From: Sphingobacteriales bacterium
GTDB lineage: Bacteria; Bacteroidota; Bacteroidia; Chitinophagales; JADIYW01
DNA: 64,000 nt
Reading direction: 5' to 3'
NCBI GenBank assembly: GCA_016721245.1
Contig: JADKIQ010000025.1
Location: 62,001 to 126,000 of the forward strand
Part shown: in pieces, positions 23,095 to 31,630 of the stretch
Layout of the letters: each line of letters starts with the position of its first letter
Numbering within the stretch: the stretch's first letter is position 1
Translations under genes and position numbers: made by a program
Notes under the pieces: generated by a model
Told to the model about the DNA's origin: nothing
Seen by the model: the letters and a program-made list of their open reading frames with translations, nothing else
The model's database searches: none

Positions 23095-25227
23095 ATGCAA
23101 TTTAATATTCATACTCAAACGGTAGATATTGGCAATGGCAGAACTGCCACCATTGAAACCGGTAAATTAGCCCGTCAGGCAGACGGATCCGTAGTTGTTC
23201 GCGTGGGCAACTGCATGTTATTGGCAACCGCACAGGCATCAGAAGAACCAAAAGAAGGCATCGATTTTTTCCCTTTGACGGTAGAATATCAGGAAAAATT
23301 TGCGGCTGCAGGTCGTATTCCGGGCAGCTTCCACCGCAGAGAAGGAAGAGCAAGTGATTACGAAGTGTTGATTTGTCGTATTGTAGACAGAGCGATTCGT
23401 CCGATGTTTGCGGATAATTTCAAAAATGATACACAAGTTTTAATTTATTTGATATCTTCAGATGAAAACGTTGAACCGGATTCATTAGTAGGCTTAGCAG
23501 CATCAGCGGCATTAAGCATCTCTTCTATTCCATTTGAAGGACCGATTTCAGAAGTTCGTGTTACTAAAATAGATGGCAAATTTGTGGTGAATCCAACTCC
23601 GAAAGAAGCGGAAAATGCATCACTAAACATTATCGTAGCCGGAACACTGGATAATATCCTGATGGTGGAAGGTGAAGGTAAAGAAGCCAGCGAAGCTGAT
23701 TTAGTGGAGGCAATTAAAGTAGGTCACGAAATCATCATCAAACAATGTAATGCTCAATTAGAATTACAAAAAGCTTGCGGAAAACCAAAAATGGAAGTGG
23801 CTGTTCCTGAAGAAGATGAAGTATTGAAAGAAAAAATTAAAACGTTTGCAGAGGCTAGAATCGCGGCTATCGCGAAAGCAGCTTCCGGCAAACACGAGCG
23901 TAAAGCAGCTTTCAAACAAATTAAAGAAGAATTTATTGCAGCTATTCCGGAAGAGGAAGTAGCTACTTTCAATAAAGCTTTATTCAGCAAATACTACAGT
24001 AAATTAGAGAAAACCACTATCAGAAATGTAGTGTTGGATGAGAAAGTACGTTTAGACGGCAGAAAAACAGACGAAATTCGTCCGCTGATTATGGAAGTCG
24101 ATATTTTGCCATCACCACACGGTTCTGCTTTATTTACTCGTGGTGAAACGCAATCATTGACAACTGTTACATTAGGTTCAAAAACTGATGAGCAGATGAT
24201 TGACAAAGCGGAAGACCTGACCTTCAATAAATTCATGTTACACTATAACTTCCCTCCTTTTTCTACGGGTGAAGTGAAAATGTTACGCGGTACCTCCCGT
24301 CGTGAAGTTGGACATGGTAACTTAGCCATGCGTTCATTGAAACAAATGTTGCCGGCTGAAGATGAGAATCCCTACACAATTCGTGTGGTATCTGATATTC
24401 TGGAATCTAACGGTTCTTCTTCAATGGCTACCGTTTGTGCAGGTTCATTAGCATTGATGGATGCAGGTATTCCATTCAGAAAACATGTATCCGGTATTGC
24501 AATGGGTATGATTGCTGAAGATGGCAAATATGCTATCTTATCTGATATCTTAGGTGATGAAGATCACTTGGGCGATATGGACTTTAAAGTAACCGGTACA
24601 AAAGATGGTATTTGCGGTGTGCAAATGGATTTAAAAGTAGACGGACTTTCCTACGAAGTATTATCTGAAGCATTGGATCAGGCAAAAAGAGGTCGTTTAC
24701 ATATTTTAGCTGCTATGGAAGCCTGTATGCCAACATATCGCGCTGATTTAAAACCACATACACCTCGTGCTGAAAGTATTAATATACCTAAAGAATTCAT
24801 CGGTGCGGTAATCGGACCTGGCGGAAAAATCATTCAGGATATTCAGGAAAAAACGGGTACTGTTATCACAATAGAGGAAAACAAAGAGAAAGGAATAGGT
24901 AAAGTAACCGTATTATCTAATAACAAAGACAATATGGCTGCTGCATGGGCACGAATTAATGCCATTGTTGCTATCCCGGAAATTGGAAATGTATACGAAG
25001 CGGAAGTGAAGTCTATTATGCCGTACGGTGCATTTGTAGAATTCATGCCGGGTAAACAAGGTTTATTGCATATTTCAGAAATCTCTCACTCCCGTTTAGA
25101 ATCACTGGACGGCGTGTTGAAAGAAGGCGATAAAATACAAGTGAAATTGCTGGAAATTGACAACAAAACAGGCAAATTCAAATTAAGCAGAAAGGTATTA
25201 CTTCAAAAAGATGCTCCACAGGCTTAA
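23095..25227 (+). CDS. pnp: Polyribonucleotide nucleotidyltransferase (PNPase)
   Basis: The protein has about 710 residues, with two RNase PH domains (EYQEKFAAAGRIPGSFHRREGR in the first; FPPFSTGEVKMLRGTSRREVGHG in the second), a KH domain (IPKEFIGAVIGPGGKIIQDIQ) and a C-terminal S1 domain (GAFVEFMPGKQGLLHISEIS). It degrades RNA 3'-5' with phosphate and is the core of mRNA turnover. I chose the ATG at 23095; the open frame extends upstream into the terminator. A second hairpin terminator follows the stop. Confidence 0.97.
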   Translation: MQFNIHTQTVDIGNGRTATIETGKLARQADGSVVVRVGNCMLLATAQASEEPKEGIDFFPLTVEYQEKFAAAGRIPGSFHRREGRASDYEVLICRIVDRAIRPMFADNFKNDTQVLIYLISSDENVEPDSLVGLAASAALSISSIPFEGPISEVRVTKIDGKFVVNPTPKEAENASLNIIVAGTLDNILMVEGEGKEASEADLVEAIKVGHEIIIKQCNAQLELQKACGKPKMEVAVPEEDEVLKEKIKTFAEARIAAIAKAASGKHERKAAFKQIKEEFIAAIPEEEVATFNKALFSKYYSKLEKTTIRNVVLDEKVRLDGRKTDEIRPLIMEVDILPSPHGSALFTRGETQSLTTVTLGSKTDEQMIDKAEDLTFNKFMLHYNFPPFSTGEVKMLRGTSRREVGHGNLAMRSLKQMLPAEDENPYTIRVVSDILESNGSSSMATVCAGSLALMDAGIPFRKHVSGIAMGMIAEDGKYAILSDILGDEDHLGDMDFKVTGTKDGICGVQMDLKVDGLSYEVLSEALDQAKRGRLHILAAMEACMPTYRADLKPHTPRAESINIPKEFIGAVIGPGGKIIQDIQEKTGTVITIEENKEKGIGKVTVLSNNKDNMAAAWARINAIVAIPEIGNVYEAEVKSIMPYGAFVEFMPGKQGLLHISEISHSRLESLDGVLKEGDKIQVKLLEIDNKTGKFKLSRKVLLQKDAPQA

Positions 25228-25252
25228 TCCTTAACACATAAACAGATTACAA

Positions 25253-25280
25253 GGTCGGCAAGTTTTGCCGGCCTTTTTTT
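25253..25280 (+). terminator. Terminator after pnp
   Basis: GGTCGGCAA (25253-25261) pairs with TTGCCGGCC (25265-25273), with one G-T pair, around a GTT loop. A run of seven T's follows. Confidence 0.85.
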
Positions 25281-25364
25281 ATTATAATTGCAACTAATTT
25301 TTAATTTTTAAGAATTTTCTGTTAACTTTTTGTAACATTTATTTAACAAGTCTCGTATATTGTA

Positions 25365-25395
25365 TTGAACTATTATGCTGCTTATGACATCTTTG
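25365..25395 (+). promoter_or_regulatory. Probable rpoD promoter
   Basis: TTG (25365-25367) and CATCTTTG (25388-25395) lie 20 bases apart. The -7 box differs from TAnnTTTG by one base. The ATG of rpoD follows about 80 bases downstream. Confidence 0.45.
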
Positions 25396-25476
25396 TACAA
25401 AAAACAACCGTTTTTAAATTTTTTGAATTGTGTTACATGTAGCATGTGTCATTATTAACCAACTAGACTAGTACAC

Positions 25477-26343
25477 ATGAAACAACTAAAAATTACTACT
25501 AAGATCACCTCGCGTGACAGTTTTTCCATTGACAAGTATTTAAGTGAAATTTCCAAACTCCCGATGATGTCGGAAGAGGAAGAAGTATTAGTTGCCAAAA
25601 GAATCCGCGAAGGAGACTCGTCTGCTATGGAAATCTTAATTAAATCGAATCTGCGTTTTGTTGTTTCTGTAGCCAAACAATACCAGAATCAGGGTTTGGC
25701 GCTGAATGATTTAATTAATGAAGGAAATGTTGGATTAATAAAAGCCGCTACCAAATTTGATGAAACAAAAGGGTTTAAATTTATCTCGTATGCGGTATGG
25801 TGGATTCGCCAGTCTATTTTACAGGCATTGATAGAACAGCCACGTGTAGTGCGCCTGCCGATGAATAAAGCAACGATTTACAATAAGATACAACGTGCAA
25901 TAGTAGATTTTGAACAGAAAAATCAAAGAGAACCATCTAATGATGAGTTAGCAGAAATACTGGAAATGAAACCGGATGAATTAGCCGTATTGCGTGCTAC
26001 ACTTACGTTTCACTTATCTATCGACCAACCTTTGAGTGATGATGATGAAACCACCAGTCTGGATATGATGACGGATAGTTCTATGGCAACTCCGGACAGC
26101 AACCTGATTGACGAATCGCTGCATGATGAGTTGGAACATGCATTGCAATCCTTATCGGAAAGAGAAGTGGAAATTGTAAAATTTTATTTCGGATTAAACG
26201 AATTCAATCAATCCTATAGTTTAGATGAAATCGGTATCAAAATGAACCTCACCCGTGAGCGTGTGCGACAACTCAAAGATAAAGCTATCCGTAAAATGCG
26301 CCGCTTTGCAATTACTAAAGAATTGAAATCTTATTTGAATTAA
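25477..26343 (+). CDS. rpoD: Primary sigma factor RpoD/SigA
   Basis: The 288-residue sigma-70 has the short form typical of Bacteroidota, without a long region 1.1. Region 1.2 is at residues ~17-50 (SIDKYLSEISKLPMMSEEEE). Region 2 follows with LRFVVSVAKQYQNQGLALNDLI and the -10-reading KFISYAVWWIRQSI. Region 3 carries PRVVRLPMNK, and region 4 the HTH with YSLDEIGIKMNLTRERVRQ. It recognises the TAnnTTTG-type promoters noted in this window. The gene stands alone. Confidence 0.96.
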   Translation: MKQLKITTKITSRDSFSIDKYLSEISKLPMMSEEEEVLVAKRIREGDSSAMEILIKSNLRFVVSVAKQYQNQGLALNDLINEGNVGLIKAATKFDETKGFKFISYAVWWIRQSILQALIEQPRVVRLPMNKATIYNKIQRAIVDFEQKNQREPSNDELAEILEMKPDELAVLRATLTFHLSIDQPLSDDDETTSLDMMTDSSMATPDSNLIDESLHDELEHALQSLSEREVEIVKFYFGLNEFNQSYSLDEIGIKMNLTRERVRQLKDKAIRKMRRFAITKELKSYLN

Positions 26344-26447
26344 TATCGATATCAATCTGCAAAAGTTTGGTGTAGCAGTTTGTAATATTTTAAAATCACA
26401 ATTGTTAATTGTCTATCGTTCATCGATAAATTATTTATCTTATCTTT

Positions 26448-27110
26448 ATGGAGATGAATAAACCTATCATTGCACCATCCGTTTTATCTGCCAACTTTGC
26501 CAATTTACAGGCCGACTTTGAGATACTGAACAACAGTGTCGCGGAATTCATTCACATTGATGTAATGGACGGTGTTTTTGTTCCTAATATTTCATTTGGG
26601 TTTCCTCTGATACAGGCCATGCGCAAACTCAGCACCAAAACATTTGATGTGCACCTGATGATTGTAGAACCGGATAAATATATTGATACCTTTAAAAATG
26701 CCGGTGCCGATATTTTATCTGTGCACTACGAAGCGTCTACGCATTTGCACCGCACCTTGCAAAAAATACATTCGGTGGATATGAAAGCCGGTGTTGCCAT
26801 TAATCCGCATACATCCATAAATTTATTAGAAGATACAATTGCCGATATTGATTTGGTTTGCGTGATGAGTGTGAATCCCGGTTTCGGTGGACAGAAATTT
26901 ATTGAAAATACGTACGACAAAATTTCACGATTAAAAGATTTAATTCTTAAGAAAAATTCAAAAGCATTAATTGAAATTGACGGAGGTGTCACCTTACAAA
27001 ATGCTAAAAAGTTAATAGAAAACGGTGCGGATGTTTTAGTGGCAGGCAATACCGTTTTCAACTCAGAAAATCCAATTCAAACAATACAGCAATTAAAAAA
27101 TATTGTCTAG
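26448..27110 (+). CDS. rpe: Ribulose-phosphate 3-epimerase
   Basis: The 220-residue TIM barrel has the start IIAPSVLSANFANL, the metal and catalytic segment FIHIDVMDGVFVPNISFG, DVHLMIVEPD, MSVNPGFGGQKFI and the phosphate-binding IEIDGGVT plus LVAGNTVF. It interconverts ribulose-5-phosphate and xylulose-5-phosphate. A second ATG at 26454 (MNKPIIAPSV) is equally plausible as the start. The next gene, a TonB-dependent receptor, begins 17 bases after the stop. Confidence 0.96.
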   Translation: MEMNKPIIAPSVLSANFANLQADFEILNNSVAEFIHIDVMDGVFVPNISFGFPLIQAMRKLSTKTFDVHLMIVEPDKYIDTFKNAGADILSVHYEASTHLHRTLQKIHSVDMKAGVAINPHTSINLLEDTIADIDLVCVMSVNPGFGGQKFIENTYDKISRLKDLILKKNSKALIEIDGGVTLQNAKKLIENGADVLVAGNTVFNSENPIQTIQQLKNIV

Positions 27111-27127
27111 TATTTTTCGTTTACTAT

Positions 27128-29677
27128 ATGATGCAAAGAATCTCCATAATTGCTACGCTCCTGTTTTTTAGCTATACAGTACATGCACAAATAACACTGG
27201 TTATTAAAGGTAAAATAACGGATACTAAAAATAATCCTGTGGCTAATGCATCTGTCATACAAACTGGCACAGGGAACGGAACTACTTCTAACAATAAAGG
27301 TTTCTATGCATTGGAAGTAGAATATGAAGATTCCTGTGTTATTGAGTTTTCCGGTTTGGAATATGCAAAACGTACGCTGGTCATTTATGCATCCAACAAA
27401 GCAACTATCTATAAAGATATTCAGTTTTCTAATCTGGAGAATGTAATTGATACCGTTGAAATTACGGCAACCAAAACAAGAGCCGGTGAAACAGTACTGG
27501 AAGCAAAGAGTGCCGAATACTTCCCAAACCCTACCGGTGATGTGGGAACAGTAGTAAAAACGATGGGGCAAGGCGTGCAATCCAATAATGAATTGAGCGG
27601 CCAGTATAATGTTCGCGGTGGAAACTACGATGAGAATTTAGTGTATGTAAATGATTTTGAAATCTACCGGCCCTTTCTGGTTTCCAGCGGACAGCAGGAA
27701 GGCTTGAGTTTTACCAACCTCGATTTAACGGATAAATTAACGTTCTCCGGTGGTGGCTTTGAATCAAAATACGGAGATAAGATGTCGTCTGTTTTAAATA
27801 TCAAATACAAAACACCGACAAAATTTCATGGTTCGATTATGGCCAGCATCTTAGGCGTAAATGCTCATGTGGAAGGTGCTGCTTATACCAAAAAAGACGC
27901 AGCAAAAGAAAATCCAAAGTTTACTTATCTCGTTGGGGTGCGTTATAAATCGAATGGTTATTTATTAGGCAGTTTGGATAAGAAAGGTGAATACAATCCT
28001 AATTTTTTTGATGCGCAGGCAGATTTTCATATCAAGCCAAACATCAAACATGATATTGAAATCTTAGTGAATCATTCTTTTAATGATTTCAAATTTACGC
28101 CGGTGACAGAAGAAACACGTGCCGGTACGTTCGATAAATTAATCAGATTTTTAGTGGATTTTGACGGCGGCGAAAAAGACCGTTTTCAGAATACCATGAT
28201 TGGTATTTCATACAAATATCTACCCAACACTAACCTCAGTTTAAAATTCCTTTCTTCATTCTGGAAGATGCGTGAATCGGAATCCTTTGACATTACCAGC
28301 TATTATTCTTTAGATGAAATTGAAATAGATCCGTCGAGTGATAATTTCGGAAATGTACGGGCGAATTTAGGTATCGGAACGTTTCAGGACTGGGAACGCA
28401 ATCAGCTGGATGCCATCGTGACCAATTTTTCTCACATTGGAAAGTATGTCATTAAGGATAAGAAAAAAGAAAATGAAAAACATTTACTGGAATGGGGTTC
28501 CACTTTTCAGTATGAAAAAATAAATGACAAAATCAGTGAATGGCAGCGAATCGACTCCTCCGGTTATTCTATACCATACACCGGAACCAGTGTGGAGTTT
28601 CCCTATCGTTTGAAATCCAAAAATGATTTGAATTCATTTCGTGTACATGGCTATTTTCAGGACACCTGGAATATCATCAATACGGATTCTACCAAGTTGA
28701 TTCTGACAGCAGGTGTTCGCTATAATTACTGGAATATCAATAAAGAATTTCTGGTGAGTCCGCGTATACAGTTATTGTATCATCCAAAACTAAAAAGTGA
28801 TGTGACGTTTCGTTTAGCCGGCGGGATGTATGTGCAGCCGCCGTTCTATCGGGAGTTACGCGGTTTCGACGGCTCTATTAACAGAAACGTGAAGGCACAG
28901 CAATCCTATCATGTGGTGCTGGGTGCAGATTATAATTTTAAAATCAAAAAACGAAATTTTAAATTTACCGCAGAAGCTTATTATAAATACCTGCGCAATG
29001 TAAATCCATATGAAATTCAGGATGTGCGCATCCGTTACTTTGCCGACAACAACGCAAAAGGTTATGCTACAGGAGTAGATGTACGCTTATTTGGCGAGAT
29101 GATTAAAGGAGCAGATTCCTGGATTACGTTGTCGTATCTCAATACAAAAGAAAACTTAAACAACGATTTTTATTATTCCTATAAAGACAGTTTGGGAAAT
29201 GTATACACCAGTCCTTCGTATTCTTCCAACAGAATAACGGATACTTTGACCAACTATCCCGGATTTATCAGAAGGCCTACAGATCAATCTTTATTTGTAA
29301 GTTTTTATTTTCAGGATTACATAGAGAAATACAAACGCTTTAAAGTACATTTTAATTTAGTGATTGGCACCGGTTTGCCGTTTGGTCCGCCGGACAGAGA
29401 CCGCTACAAAGACGTATTAAAAATGCCTCCCTACAGAAGACTGGATATTGGTTTCTCTGCCTTATTGCTGAATGGAGAAAAACGCGCTGTTAAAAAACCG
29501 AACAGTTTCGGCAGCAAGTTTGAAAATATCTGGGCAAGCTTTGAAGTGTTTAATATTATCGGCATCCGAAATACGCTTTCTTACAGATGGATTAAAGACA
29601 CCGAGAATAATTTATGGGCAATTCCCAATTATCTTACCTCCAGACGATTCAATTTCAAGCTGCAGATTACGTGGTAA
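27128..29677 (+). CDS. TonB-dependent receptor with carboxypeptidase-like N-terminal domain
   Basis: The 849-residue outer-membrane receptor has a signal peptide (MMQRISIIATLLFFSYTVHA), then a carboxypeptidase-D-like regulatory domain (residues ~25-100: IKGKITDTKNNPVANASVIQ). The plug carries LSGQYNVRGGNYDENLVYVND, and the large beta-barrel ends in an aromatic residue (FNFKLQITW). No SusD partner is present, so it is not a typical polysaccharide-uptake SusC. The cargo cannot be read from sequence. The lipoprotein gene downstream follows after 17 bases and may be co-transcribed. Confidence 0.92.
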   Translation: MMQRISIIATLLFFSYTVHAQITLVIKGKITDTKNNPVANASVIQTGTGNGTTSNNKGFYALEVEYEDSCVIEFSGLEYAKRTLVIYASNKATIYKDIQFSNLENVIDTVEITATKTRAGETVLEAKSAEYFPNPTGDVGTVVKTMGQGVQSNNELSGQYNVRGGNYDENLVYVNDFEIYRPFLVSSGQQEGLSFTNLDLTDKLTFSGGGFESKYGDKMSSVLNIKYKTPTKFHGSIMASILGVNAHVEGAAYTKKDAAKENPKFTYLVGVRYKSNGYLLGSLDKKGEYNPNFFDAQADFHIKPNIKHDIEILVNHSFNDFKFTPVTEETRAGTFDKLIRFLVDFDGGEKDRFQNTMIGISYKYLPNTNLSLKFLSSFWKMRESESFDITSYYSLDEIEIDPSSDNFGNVRANLGIGTFQDWERNQLDAIVTNFSHIGKYVIKDKKKENEKHLLEWGSTFQYEKINDKISEWQRIDSSGYSIPYTGTSVEFPYRLKSKNDLNSFRVHGYFQDTWNIINTDSTKLILTAGVRYNYWNINKEFLVSPRIQLLYHPKLKSDVTFRLAGGMYVQPPFYRELRGFDGSINRNVKAQQSYHVVLGADYNFKIKKRNFKFTAEAYYKYLRNVNPYEIQDVRIRYFADNNAKGYATGVDVRLFGEMIKGADSWITLSYLNTKENLNNDFYYSYKDSLGNVYTSPSYSSNRITDTLTNYPGFIRRPTDQSLFVSFYFQDYIEKYKRFKVHFNLVIGTGLPFGPPDRDRYKDVLKMPPYRRLDIGFSALLLNGEKRAVKKPNSFGSKFENIWASFEVFNIIGIRNTLSYRWIKDTENNLWAIPNYLTSRRFNFKLQITW

Positions 29678-29694
29678 TTTAAAATTATTTTCAA

Positions 29695-30384
29695 ATGTCA
29701 GAATATAAAACGCTGTTATTAATTTTAATAATTCAATTAGTTTCTGGTTGTAAAAATAATTCATCATCGTCCTCATACTCATCTCAAACTTTTATAAATG
29801 TAGGTAATCTTCCTGTGGCATATATTGAAAATACTGATGACTGTATGCTGTATGTAGGAATTGAAAAGAAATTAACGATTCATTTAGCCAATAATATAGA
29901 TACAAATGTTAGTCTTAAAATCGATACTGGCTTTATAAGTAATAGTGGAAAGGATTATTACATAATACCAACAAGGCAAGGTATTTTGTCTGTCAATATT
30001 TTATTAAATAATAAAATCATAAAAAGTTATAAATATAAAGTAAAACTGATTCCAGATCCAACAGCAATAATAGATAATGCGAGTGAATCAAGTTCTTATA
30101 TTTCCCCGGGAGCTATACAGAATTCAAAAGGAATTACTTTGAGGTTGTATAATTTTGAACATAAAATAAATTATCAAATCTTATTTTTTAAGATGATAAG
30201 AATAACACCTGACGGGAAGAAAACAGAAGTAAATAACATAGGCCCTTTCTTTAATGAACTGATAAGAAATCAATTAAAGCAATCATTACCTGGAGATGTT
30301 GTAATATTTGACGAAATAAAAGTTCGAAATGATGCAGACTGCTACGAAAGAAAATTATCAAACATTACCTACTTTGTTAATTGA
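29695..30384 (+). CDS. Lipoprotein with GldM-C-like domain
   Basis: The 229-residue protein has an N-terminus ending in a lipobox-like LVSGC (Cys ~19). A middle beta-rich part contains NLPVAYIENTDDCMLYVGIEKKLTIHL, a pattern seen in GldM-like repeats. The C-terminal part reads NNIGPFFNELIRNQLKQSLPGDVVIFDEIKVRNDAD-like text split by short gaps. It aligns with the GldM-C-like protein at 18531-18872 (N-x-G-P-x-F...PGD...EIKV). The function is unknown. The neighbour upstream is a TonB receptor. Confidence 0.55.
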   Translation: MSEYKTLLLILIIQLVSGCKNNSSSSSYSSQTFINVGNLPVAYIENTDDCMLYVGIEKKLTIHLANNIDTNVSLKIDTGFISNSGKDYYIIPTRQGILSVNILLNNKIIKSYKYKVKLIPDPTAIIDNASESSSYISPGAIQNSKGITLRLYNFEHKINYQILFFKMIRITPDGKKTEVNNIGPFFNELIRNQLKQSLPGDVVIFDEIKVRNDADCYERKLSNITYFVN

Positions 30385-30423
30385 TTTTATAATACCACTG
30401 CGTTTGAAATGACAAATAAAAAA

Positions 30424-30452
30424 AACGTCTCGTATTAAACGAGACGTTTTTT
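30424..30452. terminator. Bidirectional terminator
   Basis: ACGTCTCGT (30425-30433) pairs with ACGAGACGT (30439-30447), with A-runs before and T-runs after. It lies between convergent genes and serves both the lipoprotein gene and the TPR gene. Confidence 0.85.
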
Positions 30453-30471
30453 ATAATAAATGTAATTTAAT

Positions 30472-31629
30472 TTACTCCCCTAAAGCTTTTGCTTTTTCCA
30501 GCATATTCATACTGGCGTATACTTTTTTAAGGTTTGATTTGTACTCAATATTTTTGGGATCAATTTCGTATGCTTTTTCTAAATTAGGTAATGCCTGTTT
30601 AAATAATTCATCGCGTTGTGCTTTCAATCCAGCATAGATTTTACCGTCTTTATCTTTCGCATCATCTACAGCATTCATTTCTTTATTTTTAGCCACACCT
30701 GCGTTGAAATACATAACTCCAAGATTAAAATATGCATCACCATAATCAGATTTCAATGCAATTGCTTTACCATAATACTCTTTTGTTTTTTCCGAATTTT
30801 GTAATTTATCATACAAAACTCCCAGATTAAAAGCGATAGATGCATTCTTAGGATCCCCAGCAAATGCTTTCTCAAATTTATCAATCGCTTTTTGTGAATC
30901 TCCTCCATCTAAGGTGCTGTTTAATTCATATATCTGAAGGTTTTTATTTTGGGGATATTTAGCTAATCCCTTAACGATTAACTTCTCTAATGCTTCTTTA
31001 TTATTCTGACCATCATAAACCTGTGCCAGTGTTTCATAAACAACAGCATTGTCATAATCCATTGCAATCAGCTTTTCCAGCAAAGGCTGAACCTCACTTA
31101 TCTTATTGACGTTCGCGCCGGAAATAGCCGTTGCATAAATGGCGTTTGTATCCAGGGTAGAAACCATTGCTTTTGAAAACAAAAATTCATTTACAGTTCT
31201 GCTTGCATCAAAATGTTTATACGCGTCTTCGTATTTTTTGTTATTAAAACGACTTAAGCCTTCATTAAACAAATGACCTGACACCATTGTTAAAGGTGTA
31301 GAAAAGTTCTTTTGTTTTTTAGGATTAGTTTCTAATGCATATGCCTTTAAGTAAGCGTCTTTTGCTTCAAACAAACAGTTAGGATTCTGCGGATAGAATA
31401 TCTTTGACTCATAGATTTGTTTGTAGACATCACCCTTTGTATTCCAGGCATCTACTCTTTTTTGAATCGATGAGTCCAACAGAGCTGCATCAATATCTTT
31501 CTTTGCATCCATTACTTTTCCGTCCTGTAAGTTCAGCTGTGCGGAAGTAATTTTGCCTTTCTGAGCATATGTGTTCTGAATCATGAACAGTGCGCCCAGC
31601 ATCAAAATCATTAACTTAAAATTTCTCAT
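30472..31629 (-). CDS. Exported TPR-repeat protein
   Basis: The product has about 385 residues, with a signal peptide (MRNFKLMILMLGALFMIQNTYAQ) and then tetratricopeptide repeats through to the C-terminus (e.g. ASIAFNLGVLYDKLQNSEKTKEYYGKA, split here by text). TPR proteins serve as protein-protein docking scaffolds; the partner is unknown. I chose the ATG at 31629, one base after the gyrA stop. A longer frame to 31656 would overlap gyrA. This arrangement suggests coupled translation with gyrA. Confidence 0.8.
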   Translation of the reverse strand: MRNFKLMILMLGALFMIQNTYAQKGKITSAQLNLQDGKVMDAKKDIDAALLDSSIQKRVDAWNTKGDVYKQIYESKIFYPQNPNCLFEAKDAYLKAYALETNPKKQKNFSTPLTMVSGHLFNEGLSRFNNKKYEDAYKHFDASRTVNEFLFSKAMVSTLDTNAIYATAISGANVNKISEVQPLLEKLIAMDYDNAVVYETLAQVYDGQNNKEALEKLIVKGLAKYPQNKNLQIYELNSTLDGGDSQKAIDKFEKAFAGDPKNASIAFNLGVLYDKLQNSEKTKEYYGKAIALKSDYGDAYFNLGVMYFNAGVAKNKEMNAVDDAKDKDGKIYAGLKAQRDELFKQALPNLEKAYEIDPKNIEYKSNLKKVYASMNMLEKAKALGE

Positions 31630-31630
31630 G